A DNA stretch of 64,000 bases from JAHBVH01 sp034432375. GTDB taxonomy: Bacteria; Chloroflexota; Anaerolineae; Caldilineales; Caldilineaceae. The stretch is from assembly GCA_034432375.1 (NCBI GenBank), contig DAOUCA010000064.1:1-64000 (forward strand). Direction: 5' to 3'. The translations under genes and the position numbers were made by a program. Below, in pieces: positions 16,641 to 26,374 of the stretch (its first letter is position 1; every line of letters starts with the position of its first letter). The notes under the pieces were generated by a model. The model worked only from the letters and a program-made list of their open reading frames with translations. It had not been told where the DNA came from and did no database searches.

Positions 16641-18494
16641 TTAGCTGTATAGCGGCTCTCTGTTTTTCACGCGCTTAGAGTAAGAGATAATCTGTCTCAC
16701 TAGCCTTTGAGCCTCATTCTTACGAGGAGAATCATAAAACTTTGGTTTTTCAAACTCCTGTTCCAAACTGAGAGCGGTATTATCACACAGGCTTTGCGCA
16801 TCATCCCTGCCAAATAGGTTGATGTTGTCACGCTGTCTAGCTGGTTCAATTAGGTTGGTTAAGTGATGCACAAAAATTCTTTCAATTTCTTTGCATGTTT
16901 CGCTATTAAAAAGAATCGCGAAATGAAAAGCCTGTGCAAAGAGGAGGGGTGCATCTCTCAAATGTCCTTGATCGACTGCTGCTCCTGCAAGAGTAGCTTT
17001 GAGTCGAGCGAGAATTCTATAGAAATGGTACTGACCAGCCAACTCTTCTACTTCTTGTACATAATGGGCAATGACTTCGAATCTGCGTTGCTTGCGATAA
17101 AGTTCACATAAAACCGACTTAATTTGGGCTGCGTAATATACGCTATGAATTGAGTTGGCGAGAGTTAAAGCATCTGTAAGTAGATGTTCAGCCTTCTCTA
17201 TTGTCTCCTGCTCATTTAACAAAAACCGAGCATAGTGTACCTGTGTCATCACCATTCGATAAGTAAATTTACACTTGCGATGTACCTCAAGTGCCTGGCT
17301 AAAATACTCAATAGCCGCCTGATACTGTTGGGCAGATCCTGCAATATTTCTAAGTGCAGCAAGTTCTTCAGCTCTCATCGCTGCCACTCGTGCTAATCCG
17401 ATTAGTATCCAACCGTACTCGCGATCTTGAGGAAATTCACTTGCCAAGGCATTGGCCTTCTGATATTCAGCCAATGCCTTAGATATCTCTCCTACTTGGC
17501 GATAATCATTTCCCAAGTAAGAGTGTCCTAACATAACGAGGTATTGGAACGATATTGACTCCTCAGCATGAGTATAGCTTAGCCGCAAACCCTCCTGATG
17601 ATACTCCAACGCTAATTTCCAGTTGCCACTGAGATTATATACCCAAGCCAGCGCATACTTGAGTCGGACAAGATCATTGTGTAAGTTCTCTTGAATAAAT
17701 AATGGCTGACACGATTCCAAAATTGGTCTGGCTGCATTCCAGTCTCCTCGGAAAAGATGAATGACAGCAATTTTGCGATCCACCTGACGAGCTTTTAAAT
17801 CATAACCTTGCTGCTCGTATAACGATTTAGCACTAAAGTAATGTTGCTCAGCTTGATTCCAGTGACCCAAATCTCTCAACAAATCACCCCAGTGAAGCTG
17901 ATGCATGGCAAGCACATCAGTATTCGTGATCAGAGATATCTGTTTACTGTTCTCCTCAAGAAGCAACTGAGCATCAGTTGAGTTCCCTTGATGTACCAAA
18001 GAATCGATTTGCAACTCTCTGAGATACACAGGTAGTAGAGACGTGAGTTGCTTACTATTTCTCAATACTTGTTCTGTATCAGTGAGAATCGTTCTCCATT
18101 CTCTTTTATTGAGATTTATACATACTTCAGCAGTACTTGTCCAACTATAGTGAAGAGCTTCAAGTTGTTCCTCAAGTAATTGCTTAATGATGATAGGGAT
18201 CTCGGTATCTTCAAGAAAATGGTACAACTTCCCCAAAGCGGGGTAGTGGTGTGACGGATCCTCCATCTCTTGAAATCCGGCTGCAATTAGCAGTTGTTCT
18301 TGCTGCTGCAGTGAAAGTGAGAACACAGCAGCAATTCTTTCTATCAATTCTTGTGTCAATTGCTTTTTATTGGTTTCAAGACTTGAAAGGTGGGCCTGAG
18401 TAATCCCTAATCGATCACCTAATTGTTTTTGGGTAAGCTCATGTGAAATTCGCAAACGCCGAAGGAGATATCCAGATGTGTGGCTTGAGTGCAT
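16641..18494 (-). CDS. XRE-family regulator with TPR domain
   Basis: The 617-residue protein begins with a helix-turn-helix (about 8-62: LRRLRISHELTQKQLGDRLG, then ITQAHLSSLETNKKQL). The rest is alpha-helical and repeat-rich (about 140-570), with recognisable TPR units such as HWNQAEQHYFSAKSLYEQQG and NWKLALEYHQEGLRLSY. This architecture resembles Rap/PlcR-like or Chloroflexota and Streptomyces XRE-TPR regulators that sense a peptide or protein partner. It is divergent from the membrane HTH gene at 18831, with a 336-nt spacer holding palindromes, and is likely the control gene of this element segment. Confidence 0.82.
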   Translation of the reverse strand: MHSSHTSGYLLRRLRISHELTQKQLGDRLGITQAHLSSLETNKKQLTQELIERIAAVFSLSLQQQEQLLIAAGFQEMEDPSHHYPALGKLYHFLEDTEIPIIIKQLLEEQLEALHYSWTSTAEVCINLNKREWRTILTDTEQVLRNSKQLTSLLPVYLRELQIDSLVHQGNSTDAQLLLEENSKQISLITNTDVLAMHQLHWGDLLRDLGHWNQAEQHYFSAKSLYEQQGYDLKARQVDRKIAVIHLFRGDWNAARPILESCQPLFIQENLHNDLVRLKYALAWVYNLSGNWKLALEYHQEGLRLSYTHAEESISFQYLVMLGHSYLGNDYRQVGEISKALAEYQKANALASEFPQDREYGWILIGLARVAAMRAEELAALRNIAGSAQQYQAAIEYFSQALEVHRKCKFTYRMVMTQVHYARFLLNEQETIEKAEHLLTDALTLANSIHSVYYAAQIKSVLCELYRKQRRFEVIAHYVQEVEELAGQYHFYRILARLKATLAGAAVDQGHLRDAPLLFAQAFHFAILFNSETCKEIERIFVHHLTNLIEPARQRDNINLFGRDDAQSLCDNTALSLEQEFEKPKFYDSPRKNEAQRLVRQIISYSKRVKNREPLYS

Positions 18495-18574
18495 TGGTAG
18501 ATAAACAGATATATGTTGAAGGAGGCGATAGTGAAAACATCTATAGTCAGGGTTGGTTTCTACCTGACTTAAAA

Positions 18575-18598
18575 CTAAATGAAATATATCTCATTTAG
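18575..18598. promoter_or_regulatory. Operator candidate
   Basis: CTAAATGA (18575-18582) is inverted at 18591-18598, 81-104 nt upstream of the XRE-TPR start. A second perfect 10-bp pair, CTGGTTCAAA/TTTGAACCAG, lies at 18620-18629 and 18664-18673. The 18,495-18,830 gap otherwise contains only the divergent promoters. Confidence 0.45.
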
Positions 18599-18765
18599 CA
18601 ATTAATTATTGCCATATTACTGGTTCAAACCCATTGAAGCGGCCAAGATTGCATGATACTATTTTGAACCAGAGCATAAATACACTCTACAGTTCAGTAA
18701 GTAATCTGATTCTGATCTTAACCCACAAATCCATTTCTAGGCAAGAATGATTAAGCCGTAATCAG

Positions 18766-18795
18766 TTGACTTTCATTTCGGTTACGTCAAATAAT
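18766..18795 (+). promoter_or_regulatory. Sigma-70-like promoter candidate
   Basis: TTGACT (18766-18771) and AATAAT (18790-18795) are separated by 18 nt, 36 nt upstream of the membrane HTH gene. Confidence 0.5.
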
Positions 18796-18830
18796 CAGAC
18801 AGTAGACGAAAGTGATGGGAAAAAGTATCG

Positions 18831-19748
18831 ATGAAGAAAGTAGGGCTGTGGCTAGCACTTGCTGCCTTATTGGTCAATGGCCCACGCTTTGTAATTATTT
18901 TTCTCAAAGTAGATAGCATTGATTTACCAAAAACAATAGAAGCCGTTTTGTTAACCGCTACAGGAATCGCTACAGGTCTTGTTCTTACCGGTGGTGGGGC
19001 ATATATTGCACATGCATTGGCTGAGTCAAAGGTTCGGGGAGCGATGAGATGGTTCATGATCTTATGCTGGTTTTTGCTACTCATCTTCAGCGTCGTGCTA
19101 CTTGCACCACTCATGGTTGCTGCCATCGATGACTCATCATTGAACACTGTACTTGATTCAAAATTTTCACAGTGGTTGTGGAGTATCACATCCGTCCTGG
19201 CAGTTGAAGTCATAGCAGGTGGAGCGATGGTTGCATACGCATTGCATGGACGAGTAGACGAACCTACCGATGCTGCCGTAGGTACACCCGATGTTCTGTC
19301 TGTACTGACTGGAGCCTTGGTAAGAAGAATAGAGCGGAGTGTTACACCTCAGCCGGGTATCGGGGTGCATCCGTCAGTGGCCGTGAGAGATCCCGAAAGA
19401 AATGAAGCATCCAATACAAATGATATGACCGCAGATATACCTAGTGAAGAAGTATCACCATCATCAGAAAACATCCAAGCTTTGGCTGACTCTGAGGAAG
19501 TAAGTGAATACTCGCTACTTGAAGTAGAAGGCAGAAAATATACCAAACAAGAGAGACAACAGCTACTGCTAGAGGAACTTCAAAACCTACACAAAGAGGC
19601 AGATATCCAGGTCGATATCTTAGCTGCCAAACTGAGGGTATCGCCACAAACAATCTATCGTGATCTTAATGACCTCAAGCAGCAGGCGTTACTAAAAATA
19701 GAAGAGAACATGGTAGTTGTCACTCGGCCAAGTGCAGATAGTCAATAA
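18831..19748 (+). CDS. Four-helix membrane protein with C-terminal HTH domain
   Basis: This 305-residue protein has four hydrophobic helices (about 5-25, 42-67, 76-102 and 116-141), then an acidic, Ser-rich linker. A predicted winged-helix domain follows at about 235-300 (ADIQVDILAAKLRVSPQTIY, then RDLNDLKQQALLKIEE). It therefore looks like a membrane-tethered transcription factor or DNA anchor. The architecture brings to mind DUF2637/SpdB-like plasmid spread proteins, which also have four helices, but I cannot confirm homology. It stands before the TraD-like and Hsp70 cluster and may regulate it. Confidence 0.65.
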   Translation: MKKVGLWLALAALLVNGPRFVIIFLKVDSIDLPKTIEAVLLTATGIATGLVLTGGGAYIAHALAESKVRGAMRWFMILCWFLLLIFSVVLLAPLMVAAIDDSSLNTVLDSKFSQWLWSITSVLAVEVIAGGAMVAYALHGRVDEPTDAAVGTPDVLSVLTGALVRRIERSVTPQPGIGVHPSVAVRDPERNEASNTNDMTADIPSEEVSPSSENIQALADSEEVSEYSLLEVEGRKYTKQERQQLLLEELQNLHKEADIQVDILAAKLRVSPQTIYRDLNDLKQQALLKIEENMVVVTRPSADSQ

Positions 19749-20009
19749 CCAGCTATGAAGAATTTCAACAGGGAACTGGGGTTCAATGTTGTACTAAAGT
19801 ATGGTTTTTCTTGTGGTTTTTAATTTCCATAACAGAGAAGTCTAAATCCATGAAATCTCTCTGGTAAGACGAAATATTGGTGTAGATGTTTAACCCCTAA
19901 TTATATATGTGCCGGCTGTCTGGACTAATCAAGCACAGGTAGCAGTCATTTACTTTGCCCGCTCATCCAGAGACGTTGAGTCAACTGCAAATAAAAAGGT
20001 AGGTTTCCT

Positions 20010-20270
20010 ATGTCACTTGATTTTATCTTCATCGAAGCTGCCAGAACTTTAGGCCAGGCTCTTAGAATTACCTTTATGCTTTTTTGGTGGCTAGGGCTTG
20101 GTATTGCACATGTCTGGCGACAGATTTCTGAGCGCATTCAGGACAATCAAGTTAAAGGTAATGCCTTCTCTTTAAATGGGCAAAAGTCTTCTGGTGCAGC
20201 TTGTGGTGTGTGTGGCGTCACAAACGAAACAGGTAATCAGAATTGCTTTGCTTGTGGTGCTCGACTGTAA
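20010..20270 (+). CDS. Small membrane protein with zinc ribbon
   Basis: This 86-residue protein follows AAGGTAGG. One hydrophobic helix (about 16-40, LRITFMLFWWLGLGIAHVW) is followed by a C-terminal C-x2-C-x10-C-x2-C zinc ribbon (CGVC ... CFAC). It starts a same-strand series leading to the TraD-like ATPase. It may be a membrane anchor or assembly factor, but no function is recognised. Confidence 0.65.
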   Translation: MSLDFIFIEAARTLGQALRITFMLFWWLGLGIAHVWRQISERIQDNQVKGNAFSLNGQKSSGAACGVCGVTNETGNQNCFACGARL

Positions 20271-20307
20271 ATCTGTTCCAACATGAGTTGGCAAGACGAG
20301 GTTGACA

Positions 20308-22527
20308 ATGAAACCTTCTACATCTTATCTACAGCGCATTTCACTGCTGACGCCTATAAATACGACCTGGGAGCCACTCATTGCTCAGCAGTGCATCGTT
20401 GGTTTATTCGCTATAGAAGAGGCCCTCACACTGCAAATTCGAGCGAAAAGTGGCGAGATCTCCTGGTGTGTTGATGTTCCTCACTACGCTGTAGCAACGG
20501 TAGAAAATCATTTTTACAGCCTTTATCCAGCAGTTGAAATACCCCGCGAGCCAAAGGCAAAAGCTGATGTCAATTACTTCACATATGAGCTACAAGCTGC
20601 AGCACCGTTTGTTGGCCCACTCAATTTTGCAGTTGATTTCAAAGAGCTCGACCCGCTAGCTGGAATTCTAACGGTCATGTCCACGCTCCAAAAAGAAGAA
20701 GAATTTATCTTGTGCTTGACACTGAGCCCACTGACCAAAGACTATCAACGGATTGGAAGAAGAATGATTACTGAGTCCCGGCATGCGTGGTGGCATTTTC
20801 TTACACCTCATATGGCAGTTGAGTCATTCATGTGGCAATCAATGATGGGAGTCCAACACAGGCTACCTAAATATGAACCGGACATCCAGAAAGCCGCTGA
20901 GAGTAAGCTGCGAATGCCATTGAAAGAATCTTATCTGATAGTTAAAATCCAAGCGACATCGCAACAACGAGCAGATGAATTGCTCATGCAACTTGCATCA
21001 CCTGCAGCGGTTTATGGGCGAGATGGATTAAATTTTTTGGTTACTCCTAGTCAGCACTCATACAAATTAATCCTTTCTGCTCCAGAGATTGCAGCCCTGT
21101 GGCATTTACCCAATGAAGCATGTAAGGTACCAGGGATTAGTTGGGTGATGGACAAGCATGTACCACCACCAGTTGAACTATCACAAGTAAAAGAGGGTAT
21201 CGTTCTCGGCACTAGTTCATATCATGGCCGCCAAATTGACGTGCGAACGGCCGATGCAGACCGAGTCACTCATATCAATTTGATCGGGAGAACGCGCACC
21301 GGAAAATCCACGCTCTTGCATAATATGATCCACCAAGACATTCAGCAAGGCAAAGGGGTAGGTGTCATCGATCCACATGGCGATTTAATTGAGGATATTC
21401 TAGAAAAGAGCATTCCACGGGAACGCGAAAACGATGTAGTCCTCTTCGACTGGAGTGAAGAGGAAAAGGTTATTGGACTCAACCCACTCCATGTACCAGA
21501 AGGTGTTGATGTTGCAACCGCGGCAACTCACACACTCGCTATCTTCCGCAAATTTTTCGGCGATGCATGGATTGAGGGGCGAATGGAGGATACAGTATAT
21601 GCCTGCTTGGTCAGCCTGATGAGTGTTAGGGGCTCTGTGGTGCAAGATATTACCAGGATTTTGGTACATGAGGAATTTCGCCGCAGCATAGTCAAGCAAC
21701 TTACCGATTTGGCTGCACTGGATTACTGGCACTTTGAGTATGAGCCTGCTAATCAAAAAGGCAAGCTGGAACTTGCCCGACCAGTAAACACACGTATCCG
21801 TAGGTTTTACCGTGACAAGACGTTGAGACGAATTGTTGGGCAAGCAGATTGCTTGGACTTTGGTTCTATTTTGTCACAAGGCAAGATTTTCCTTGCGAAT
21901 ATGAGAGGAGCGAACACGCTAGAGGGTGATTCCATTGGTTCGTTGCTTATTACTCAGTTCCAGATGGCCGCCATGAGCCGTGCACTACTCAAACCTTCTG
22001 AAAGATTGCCCTTCTATCTATACATCGATGAAGTACAAAACTTTGTGGTAACTAGCCTGCCAGAAATGTTATCAGAAGCTGCAAAATTTGGAATAAATCT
22101 TGTGATTGCTAATCAATTTATGGGGCAACTGAGTGGTGACACAGCCAAAGCTGTCTTAGGTAATGTTGGTACCAATATCATGTTTCGCTCTGGAAAAGAC
22201 GAAGCAGATCTCTTTTCCGCTCTCCTAGAACCCACTTTTTCCAGAGATGACTTACTCAACCTAAGCCGGTATAAAGCAATTATCAAAACCCAACATCAGG
22301 GAACGACGCTTTCTGCCTTTCTGGTTAGTACAAATCCCCCGCCACAACCAATCCAGCAAACAGCTAATGTGGCTGAACACGTCCGAAACCAGAGCCGCCA
22401 AAAATATGGTAAACCAGCAGTTGAAATTGATGCGGAGCTTGCACAGCGGTACCAAAATGTTGTAAATACCTCAAAAGGCAACGGGAAGGACAAGCAGGCA
22501 CCTGACAATAAAGACTTTTATGGCTAG
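20308..22527 (+). CDS. TraD/VirD4-like type IV coupling ATPase
   Basis: The ATG at 20308 is preferred over the TTG at 20302 because GAGG lies 6 nt before it. The protein has 739 residues. Residues 1-280 have no obvious transmembrane helix. Then come GRTRTGKSTLLHN (Walker A, about 327), GVIDPHGDLIEDIL and Walker B YLYIDEVQNF (about 571), followed by the FGINLVIANQFMGQL segment typical of TraG/TraD C-terminal regions. Such hexameric ATPases pump DNA or couple it to secretion. The next gene overlaps by 8 nt and encodes a replication-relaxation protein, a common partner in actinobacterial and Chloroflexota mobile elements. No other type IV secretion gene is seen. Confidence 0.82.
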   Translation: MKPSTSYLQRISLLTPINTTWEPLIAQQCIVGLFAIEEALTLQIRAKSGEISWCVDVPHYAVATVENHFYSLYPAVEIPREPKAKADVNYFTYELQAAAPFVGPLNFAVDFKELDPLAGILTVMSTLQKEEEFILCLTLSPLTKDYQRIGRRMITESRHAWWHFLTPHMAVESFMWQSMMGVQHRLPKYEPDIQKAAESKLRMPLKESYLIVKIQATSQQRADELLMQLASPAAVYGRDGLNFLVTPSQHSYKLILSAPEIAALWHLPNEACKVPGISWVMDKHVPPPVELSQVKEGIVLGTSSYHGRQIDVRTADADRVTHINLIGRTRTGKSTLLHNMIHQDIQQGKGVGVIDPHGDLIEDILEKSIPRERENDVVLFDWSEEEKVIGLNPLHVPEGVDVATAATHTLAIFRKFFGDAWIEGRMEDTVYACLVSLMSVRGSVVQDITRILVHEEFRRSIVKQLTDLAALDYWHFEYEPANQKGKLELARPVNTRIRRFYRDKTLRRIVGQADCLDFGSILSQGKIFLANMRGANTLEGDSIGSLLITQFQMAAMSRALLKPSERLPFYLYIDEVQNFVVTSLPEMLSEAAKFGINLVIANQFMGQLSGDTAKAVLGNVGTNIMFRSGKDEADLFSALLEPTFSRDDLLNLSRYKAIIKTQHQGTTLSAFLVSTNPPPQPIQQTANVAEHVRNQSRQKYGKPAVEIDAELAQRYQNVVNTSKGNGKDKQAPDNKDFYG

Positions 22528-23428
22528 AAAAAACAGACCTTCTTATAAGCGAATTTCATCACCGCCCGCTATGCGGCTGACTCAGCGAGATAAACAAATT
22601 ATTTTGGGCATTTATAACTATCGAGTAATGACAGCACACCAGATAGAAGCACTTTATTTTACTTCTAACAAGCCAGATTCCCGCACCCGTCGTTCCGCTT
22701 CTCAGCGTCGATTGCAGCAGTTATATCATCATGGCTACCTTGCGCGGATTCCTCGCCCAGTTATCTTGGGTGAAGGTCGCAGTGTCTTTGTCTATGCGCT
22801 GGATAAGCATGGAGCAGATGTCGTTGCTAATGAGATTGGCGTAGACCGAAAAAACATCGGATGGAGGCCAAAACAAAATCTATTGGGAGCACTCTTTCTT
22901 GAGCATTTGCTTGTTACCAAGGAGGTTAGAACAGTTACGGATATATTGGTAGAGCAGGGTATTTTCAAGAAAATGCAGTGGATAGATGAACAGACACTCA
23001 ATTCATCTGAATACCAAACTAAGCTGCCAATCTATGCTGACAACAGCAAAACCAAACGAATTATTCCCGATGGGTTCTTTTCAATCTGGATGCCAAATCA
23101 AGCAAAACCTGCCTCCTTTTTTCTGGAAGTAGATCAGGGGACAACGACAAACGCTCTCTGGGTAGAAAAAGTGAAAGCCTACCAAGCTTTTCGTAATAGT
23201 GGCAAATCTCATAGCTACTTTGGGACAGAATATTTTCGGATTTTGGCAGTCGTCAAAAGCGCAGGGCGCTTGCAGAATTTAAAAAGGGCCACCGAGCAGC
23301 ACCAGGACTCACAGTTCTTTTGGTTCGCAATCAGTAACCAAGTTAGTGTCTGGGAACCCCAGAGGTTCTTAGATGCAATTTGGGCAGTTGGTGGAAAAAC
23401 GGGTCTTCACACTCTATTCGCAACTTAG
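22520..23428 (+). CDS. Replication-relaxation family protein
   Basis: This 302-residue protein overlaps the ATPase gene by 8 nt. The N-terminal winged helix (about 14-90) has LTQRDKQIILGIYNYRVMTA and RLQQLYHHGYLARIPRP. The C-terminal part has IIPDGFFSIWM and FFLEVDQGTTT, typical of the Replic_Relax family, whose core resembles a nuclease fold. In known plasmids the family is linked to replication and relaxation, but its biochemistry is poorly defined. A paralogue is encoded at 32466-33467. It is probably an accessory of DNA transfer with the preceding ATPase. Confidence 0.82.
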   Translation: MARKNRPSYKRISSPPAMRLTQRDKQIILGIYNYRVMTAHQIEALYFTSNKPDSRTRRSASQRRLQQLYHHGYLARIPRPVILGEGRSVFVYALDKHGADVVANEIGVDRKNIGWRPKQNLLGALFLEHLLVTKEVRTVTDILVEQGIFKKMQWIDEQTLNSSEYQTKLPIYADNSKTKRIIPDGFFSIWMPNQAKPASFFLEVDQGTTTNALWVEKVKAYQAFRNSGKSHSYFGTEYFRILAVVKSAGRLQNLKRATEQHQDSQFFWFAISNQVSVWEPQRFLDAIWAVGGKTGLHTLFAT

Positions 23429-23451
23429 TCTTTTCTTGCAAGGAGGAATAT

Positions 23452-24987
23452 ATGTCCACAGTGCCAGTTGGTATCGATCTGGGAACCACTTATTCAGCAG
23501 TGGCTACTATTGGCGAAACAGGTGAAGTAAGCTTACTGCCCAACAAAGAAGGCAAGTATCTAACGCCTTCGGTCATTCTAATTGAGGATGGCAATATTGT
23601 GGTTGGCGAAGTCGCAAAAGATGCCAGGGCTGACATGCCCGCAGCCATCGTTGAATTTATCAAACGCTCGATGGGAACAGAACGACGCTTCTATTATGCA
23701 AATCAGGAGTTTTCACCCATTGAACTATCCAGCTTGATTCTTAAGAAACTCAAGACGGATGCAGAAGCAGCACTTGGGTCACCAATCACACAAGCGGTCA
23801 TTACTGTACCTGCCTATTTTGGAGCAGAACGACGAGATGCCACCGAAAAAGCGGCTAGAATTGCCGGCATTGAAGTTCTGGCACTGATCAACGAACCAAC
23901 CGCTGCTGCAATGGCGTTTGGTATGGGTGGCGACCGGAAAGGAACGGCACTCGTGTTTGATCTGGGTGGCGGCACATTTGATGTCACAGTTGTCATGTTT
24001 GCAGATGACAACACCATTGAAGTACTTAGCTCAGATGGCGACGCAGAGCTTGGTGGAAAAGACTTCGACGATGAGATCATCAAGTTTGTGATACAGGAAT
24101 TCAATCAGATTCATGGCGTAGACATTGCCGCTGACATGGAAGCAACCGCTGAACTGCGCCAAAAAGCCGAAAAAGCAAAACAAGATTTATCGGCCAGAGA
24201 CTCAACAACCATTAGTTTGAACATTAACGGGCAGAAACTGCGCATGGAGTTAACCAGAGAGCAGTTCTCTGCGGCAATTCAACCTCTTCTGGAAGGTATG
24301 AAGTTCACAATCCGCACTGTCCTAGAAGATTGTGGGCTTGGCACAAATGACATTACCGATGTATTACTCGTAGGTGGATCAACCAGGGTGCAGGCTGTAC
24401 GCCAGATGGTGCGGGAGTTTTTTGGTCGTGAACCTAATACAACTGTCCACCCAGATGAAGCGGTAGCTAAAGGTGCGGCCCTGTTTGCAGCCAAAACATT
24501 AGCATCCACTAAGCCAAACTGTTTGCCTCCTGAGTTACGAGAGCGTGCTAAAGCGCTGCCGGCTGTCCACGATGTAGCCCCTCACAGTATCGGCATCTCG
24601 GTAGTTGATGAGCAGAACAAAAATCAAATGCACAACGCAATTGTTCTGCAGCGAGGAACAGCACTACCAACAACCATCACCGACCGATTCAAGACATCTG
24701 AAAATGGCCAAACCTCTGTCAAGATTGACGTAAATGAAGGGGAAGAGGAGAGTTTGGACTTTGTCAACAACTTGGGCAGTTTTGTGTTAAATCTAGCTAC
24801 ACCAAGGCCTGCAGGTAGTCCTATTGATGTTCAGGTTGGACTAGATCTGAGTGGCATTATTCGTGTGCTGGCAGTCGATGTAGAAAGCGGCCAGCGACAG
24901 GATATTGCAATAGATTACACCGTCAATATAAGTGAGCAGGAGGTTCGCGAGAGATCTAACTGGCTCAGTCGGCAAATAATTTTATGA
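23452..24987 (+). CDS. Hsp70 (DnaK-like) chaperone, short form
   Basis: The ATG at 23452 follows AGGAGG. The protein has 511 residues against about 610-640 for DnaK. The nucleotide-binding domain is intact: GIDLGTTYSAVA (about 6-17), VITVPAYFG, INEPTAAAMAFG, FDLGGGTFDVTV (about 169-180) and LLVGGSTRVQAVRQM (about 305). A substrate-binding beta domain (about 390-490) follows, but the helical lid is missing. Two J-like genes come directly after it, so this is a dedicated chaperone set rather than the housekeeping dnaK operon (no grpE, hrcA or true dnaJ). The client may be the DNA-handling proteins upstream. Confidence 0.93.
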   Translation: MSTVPVGIDLGTTYSAVATIGETGEVSLLPNKEGKYLTPSVILIEDGNIVVGEVAKDARADMPAAIVEFIKRSMGTERRFYYANQEFSPIELSSLILKKLKTDAEAALGSPITQAVITVPAYFGAERRDATEKAARIAGIEVLALINEPTAAAMAFGMGGDRKGTALVFDLGGGTFDVTVVMFADDNTIEVLSSDGDAELGGKDFDDEIIKFVIQEFNQIHGVDIAADMEATAELRQKAEKAKQDLSARDSTTISLNINGQKLRMELTREQFSAAIQPLLEGMKFTIRTVLEDCGLGTNDITDVLLVGGSTRVQAVRQMVREFFGREPNTTVHPDEAVAKGAALFAAKTLASTKPNCLPPELRERAKALPAVHDVAPHSIGISVVDEQNKNQMHNAIVLQRGTALPTTITDRFKTSENGQTSVKIDVNEGEEESLDFVNNLGSFVLNLATPRPAGSPIDVQVGLDLSGIIRVLAVDVESGQRQDIAIDYTVNISEQEVRERSNWLSRQIIL

Positions 24988-25017
24988 CACAACCCCAATT
25001 CACACAGGAACTACTTT

Positions 25018-26370
25018 ATGGAAGATTATTATGCTCTCCTTGAGATTGGTCAGACTTGGTCAGTTCAAGAAATAGACGCTCATCTGGTGGCGCTTAATCG
25101 CCGATACCGTAGCCGTGTGCGCCACAATGATCCGGTAGTGCGCGAGAATGCCAACGAACAGCTTCAACTCTTGAATCGAGCAATGGCTCATCTTGGTTCG
25201 GATAAGGATAAGAACCACTATGATCAGGAATTAGCAGTTTATCGTGAAGAAGAAGAGTTGAGACAACCACTTTCTAATGTTGATTTATATCAAATCCTCC
25301 GCTTGGACATGTCGATGACGGGGGAGGAGATTGAGTTGAGTCTAGACGCAAGAGAAGCGGAAGTAGGTAACAACCTTGAAGATGAAATAGTTGAGCGTGA
25401 GAAAAAACTCATTGTACTTGCTCGTCGAATCTTGCTCGATCCGAAGCAGCGAGCTAGTTATGATGACCAACTGTTGCAAAGACTAAAGTGGGCAGAAGAA
25501 CGTGATGCCCAACAACCAGTCCCTCTGGCCGTCAACAGCACGCATGTTGCTAGTTGGATGGAACTAGAACCTGTTCTAGAAGCTCACCCGCAAGAAGGGC
25601 TAAAGCTGTTGCAGAATGGAGAGGTTGAAGCTTGGTTACGTTGGTCATTGGGTGACAGTCAGAGAGCCGATCAGGTGCACATGCTTTCAGAGCAAGCAAC
25701 TCGTAGTGCGACCCCATTCATGGAATTTGACGAATTACTGCGACTGGTGAACGGCAATCGGCCTTTGGTGCTCTATGCCAAAAGCAGCGGCCCTGGCAAT
25801 AAAAATGCTGTGACTATTCATCACGCAGCAGAGATTCCTCAGCTGGCTGATAAACACTGGCAATTGTTCATCACTCAGTTTGACTATATTACTGATTGGC
25901 TTGCCCAGTATTCCGCACCCAGTGTGATTGATGCGCTGAATCAGTATCCACAGACTGACAACACAGAGATATGGTTAGAGCGATTGATTTATACGGTTAA
26001 GCCTGATCACAAACCACCCAGTATTCAGATTACTAATGCACCAAACAACCTGATTAATCTGGGTGATGTCAAAGCATGGTCTAGCCCAACCCACGCATTT
26101 GGAATTAAGCATGAAGGCCGTGGCTACCTGTACGGTCAAATTGCTACTACGGTGGATTGGCTACTCGTCAACGCCTCATCTTTTGCCGGTAAGAGTACAT
26201 CGGTCACGGTGCAGGTAGACAAAGGGAAGATGCAATCGGGTGCCAACAATCAGGGAGAGATCGAGATTACACCATTGGATGGCCGGATACATCCTATTCG
26301 TATACGAGTTTCAGCCAGTCAAAAAACTTTCTTACAAAGCGTCACGGGGTTGTTTGGGGGCAGGAGGTAA
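25018..26370 (+). CDS. Tandem J-domain-like protein without HPD
   Basis: This 450-residue protein begins with two J-like units: about 2-72 (DYYALLEIGQTWSVQEIDAH ... HYDQEL) and about 86-158 (DLYQILRLDMSMTGEEIELS ... SYDDQLL). Both lack the HPD tripeptide needed to stimulate Hsp70 ATPase. At the expected place the first has HND and the second none. The rest includes an extended region and a C-terminal beta-sandwich-like domain (about 345-435). It lies 30 nt after the Hsp70 gene and is likely an Hsp70 partner or scaffold. Without HPD, classical co-chaperone activity is unlikely. Confidence 0.72.
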   Translation: MEDYYALLEIGQTWSVQEIDAHLVALNRRYRSRVRHNDPVVRENANEQLQLLNRAMAHLGSDKDKNHYDQELAVYREEEELRQPLSNVDLYQILRLDMSMTGEEIELSLDAREAEVGNNLEDEIVEREKKLIVLARRILLDPKQRASYDDQLLQRLKWAEERDAQQPVPLAVNSTHVASWMELEPVLEAHPQEGLKLLQNGEVEAWLRWSLGDSQRADQVHMLSEQATRSATPFMEFDELLRLVNGNRPLVLYAKSSGPGNKNAVTIHHAAEIPQLADKHWQLFITQFDYITDWLAQYSAPSVIDALNQYPQTDNTEIWLERLIYTVKPDHKPPSIQITNAPNNLINLGDVKAWSSPTHAFGIKHEGRGYLYGQIATTVDWLLVNASSFAGKSTSVTVQVDKGKMQSGANNQGEIEITPLDGRIHPIRIRVSASQKTFLQSVTGLFGGRR

Positions 26371-26374
26371 ACCA

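Noticed and set aside
23452..24987. Housekeeping dnaK
   Set aside because: No lid, no grpE, dnaJ or hrcA nearby, and flanked by element genes. It is more likely a specialised Hsp70.
26240..26374. N-terminal extension of the propeller protein
   Set aside because: It overlaps the previous gene. AGGAGG and the J-like start mark the ATG at 26375.
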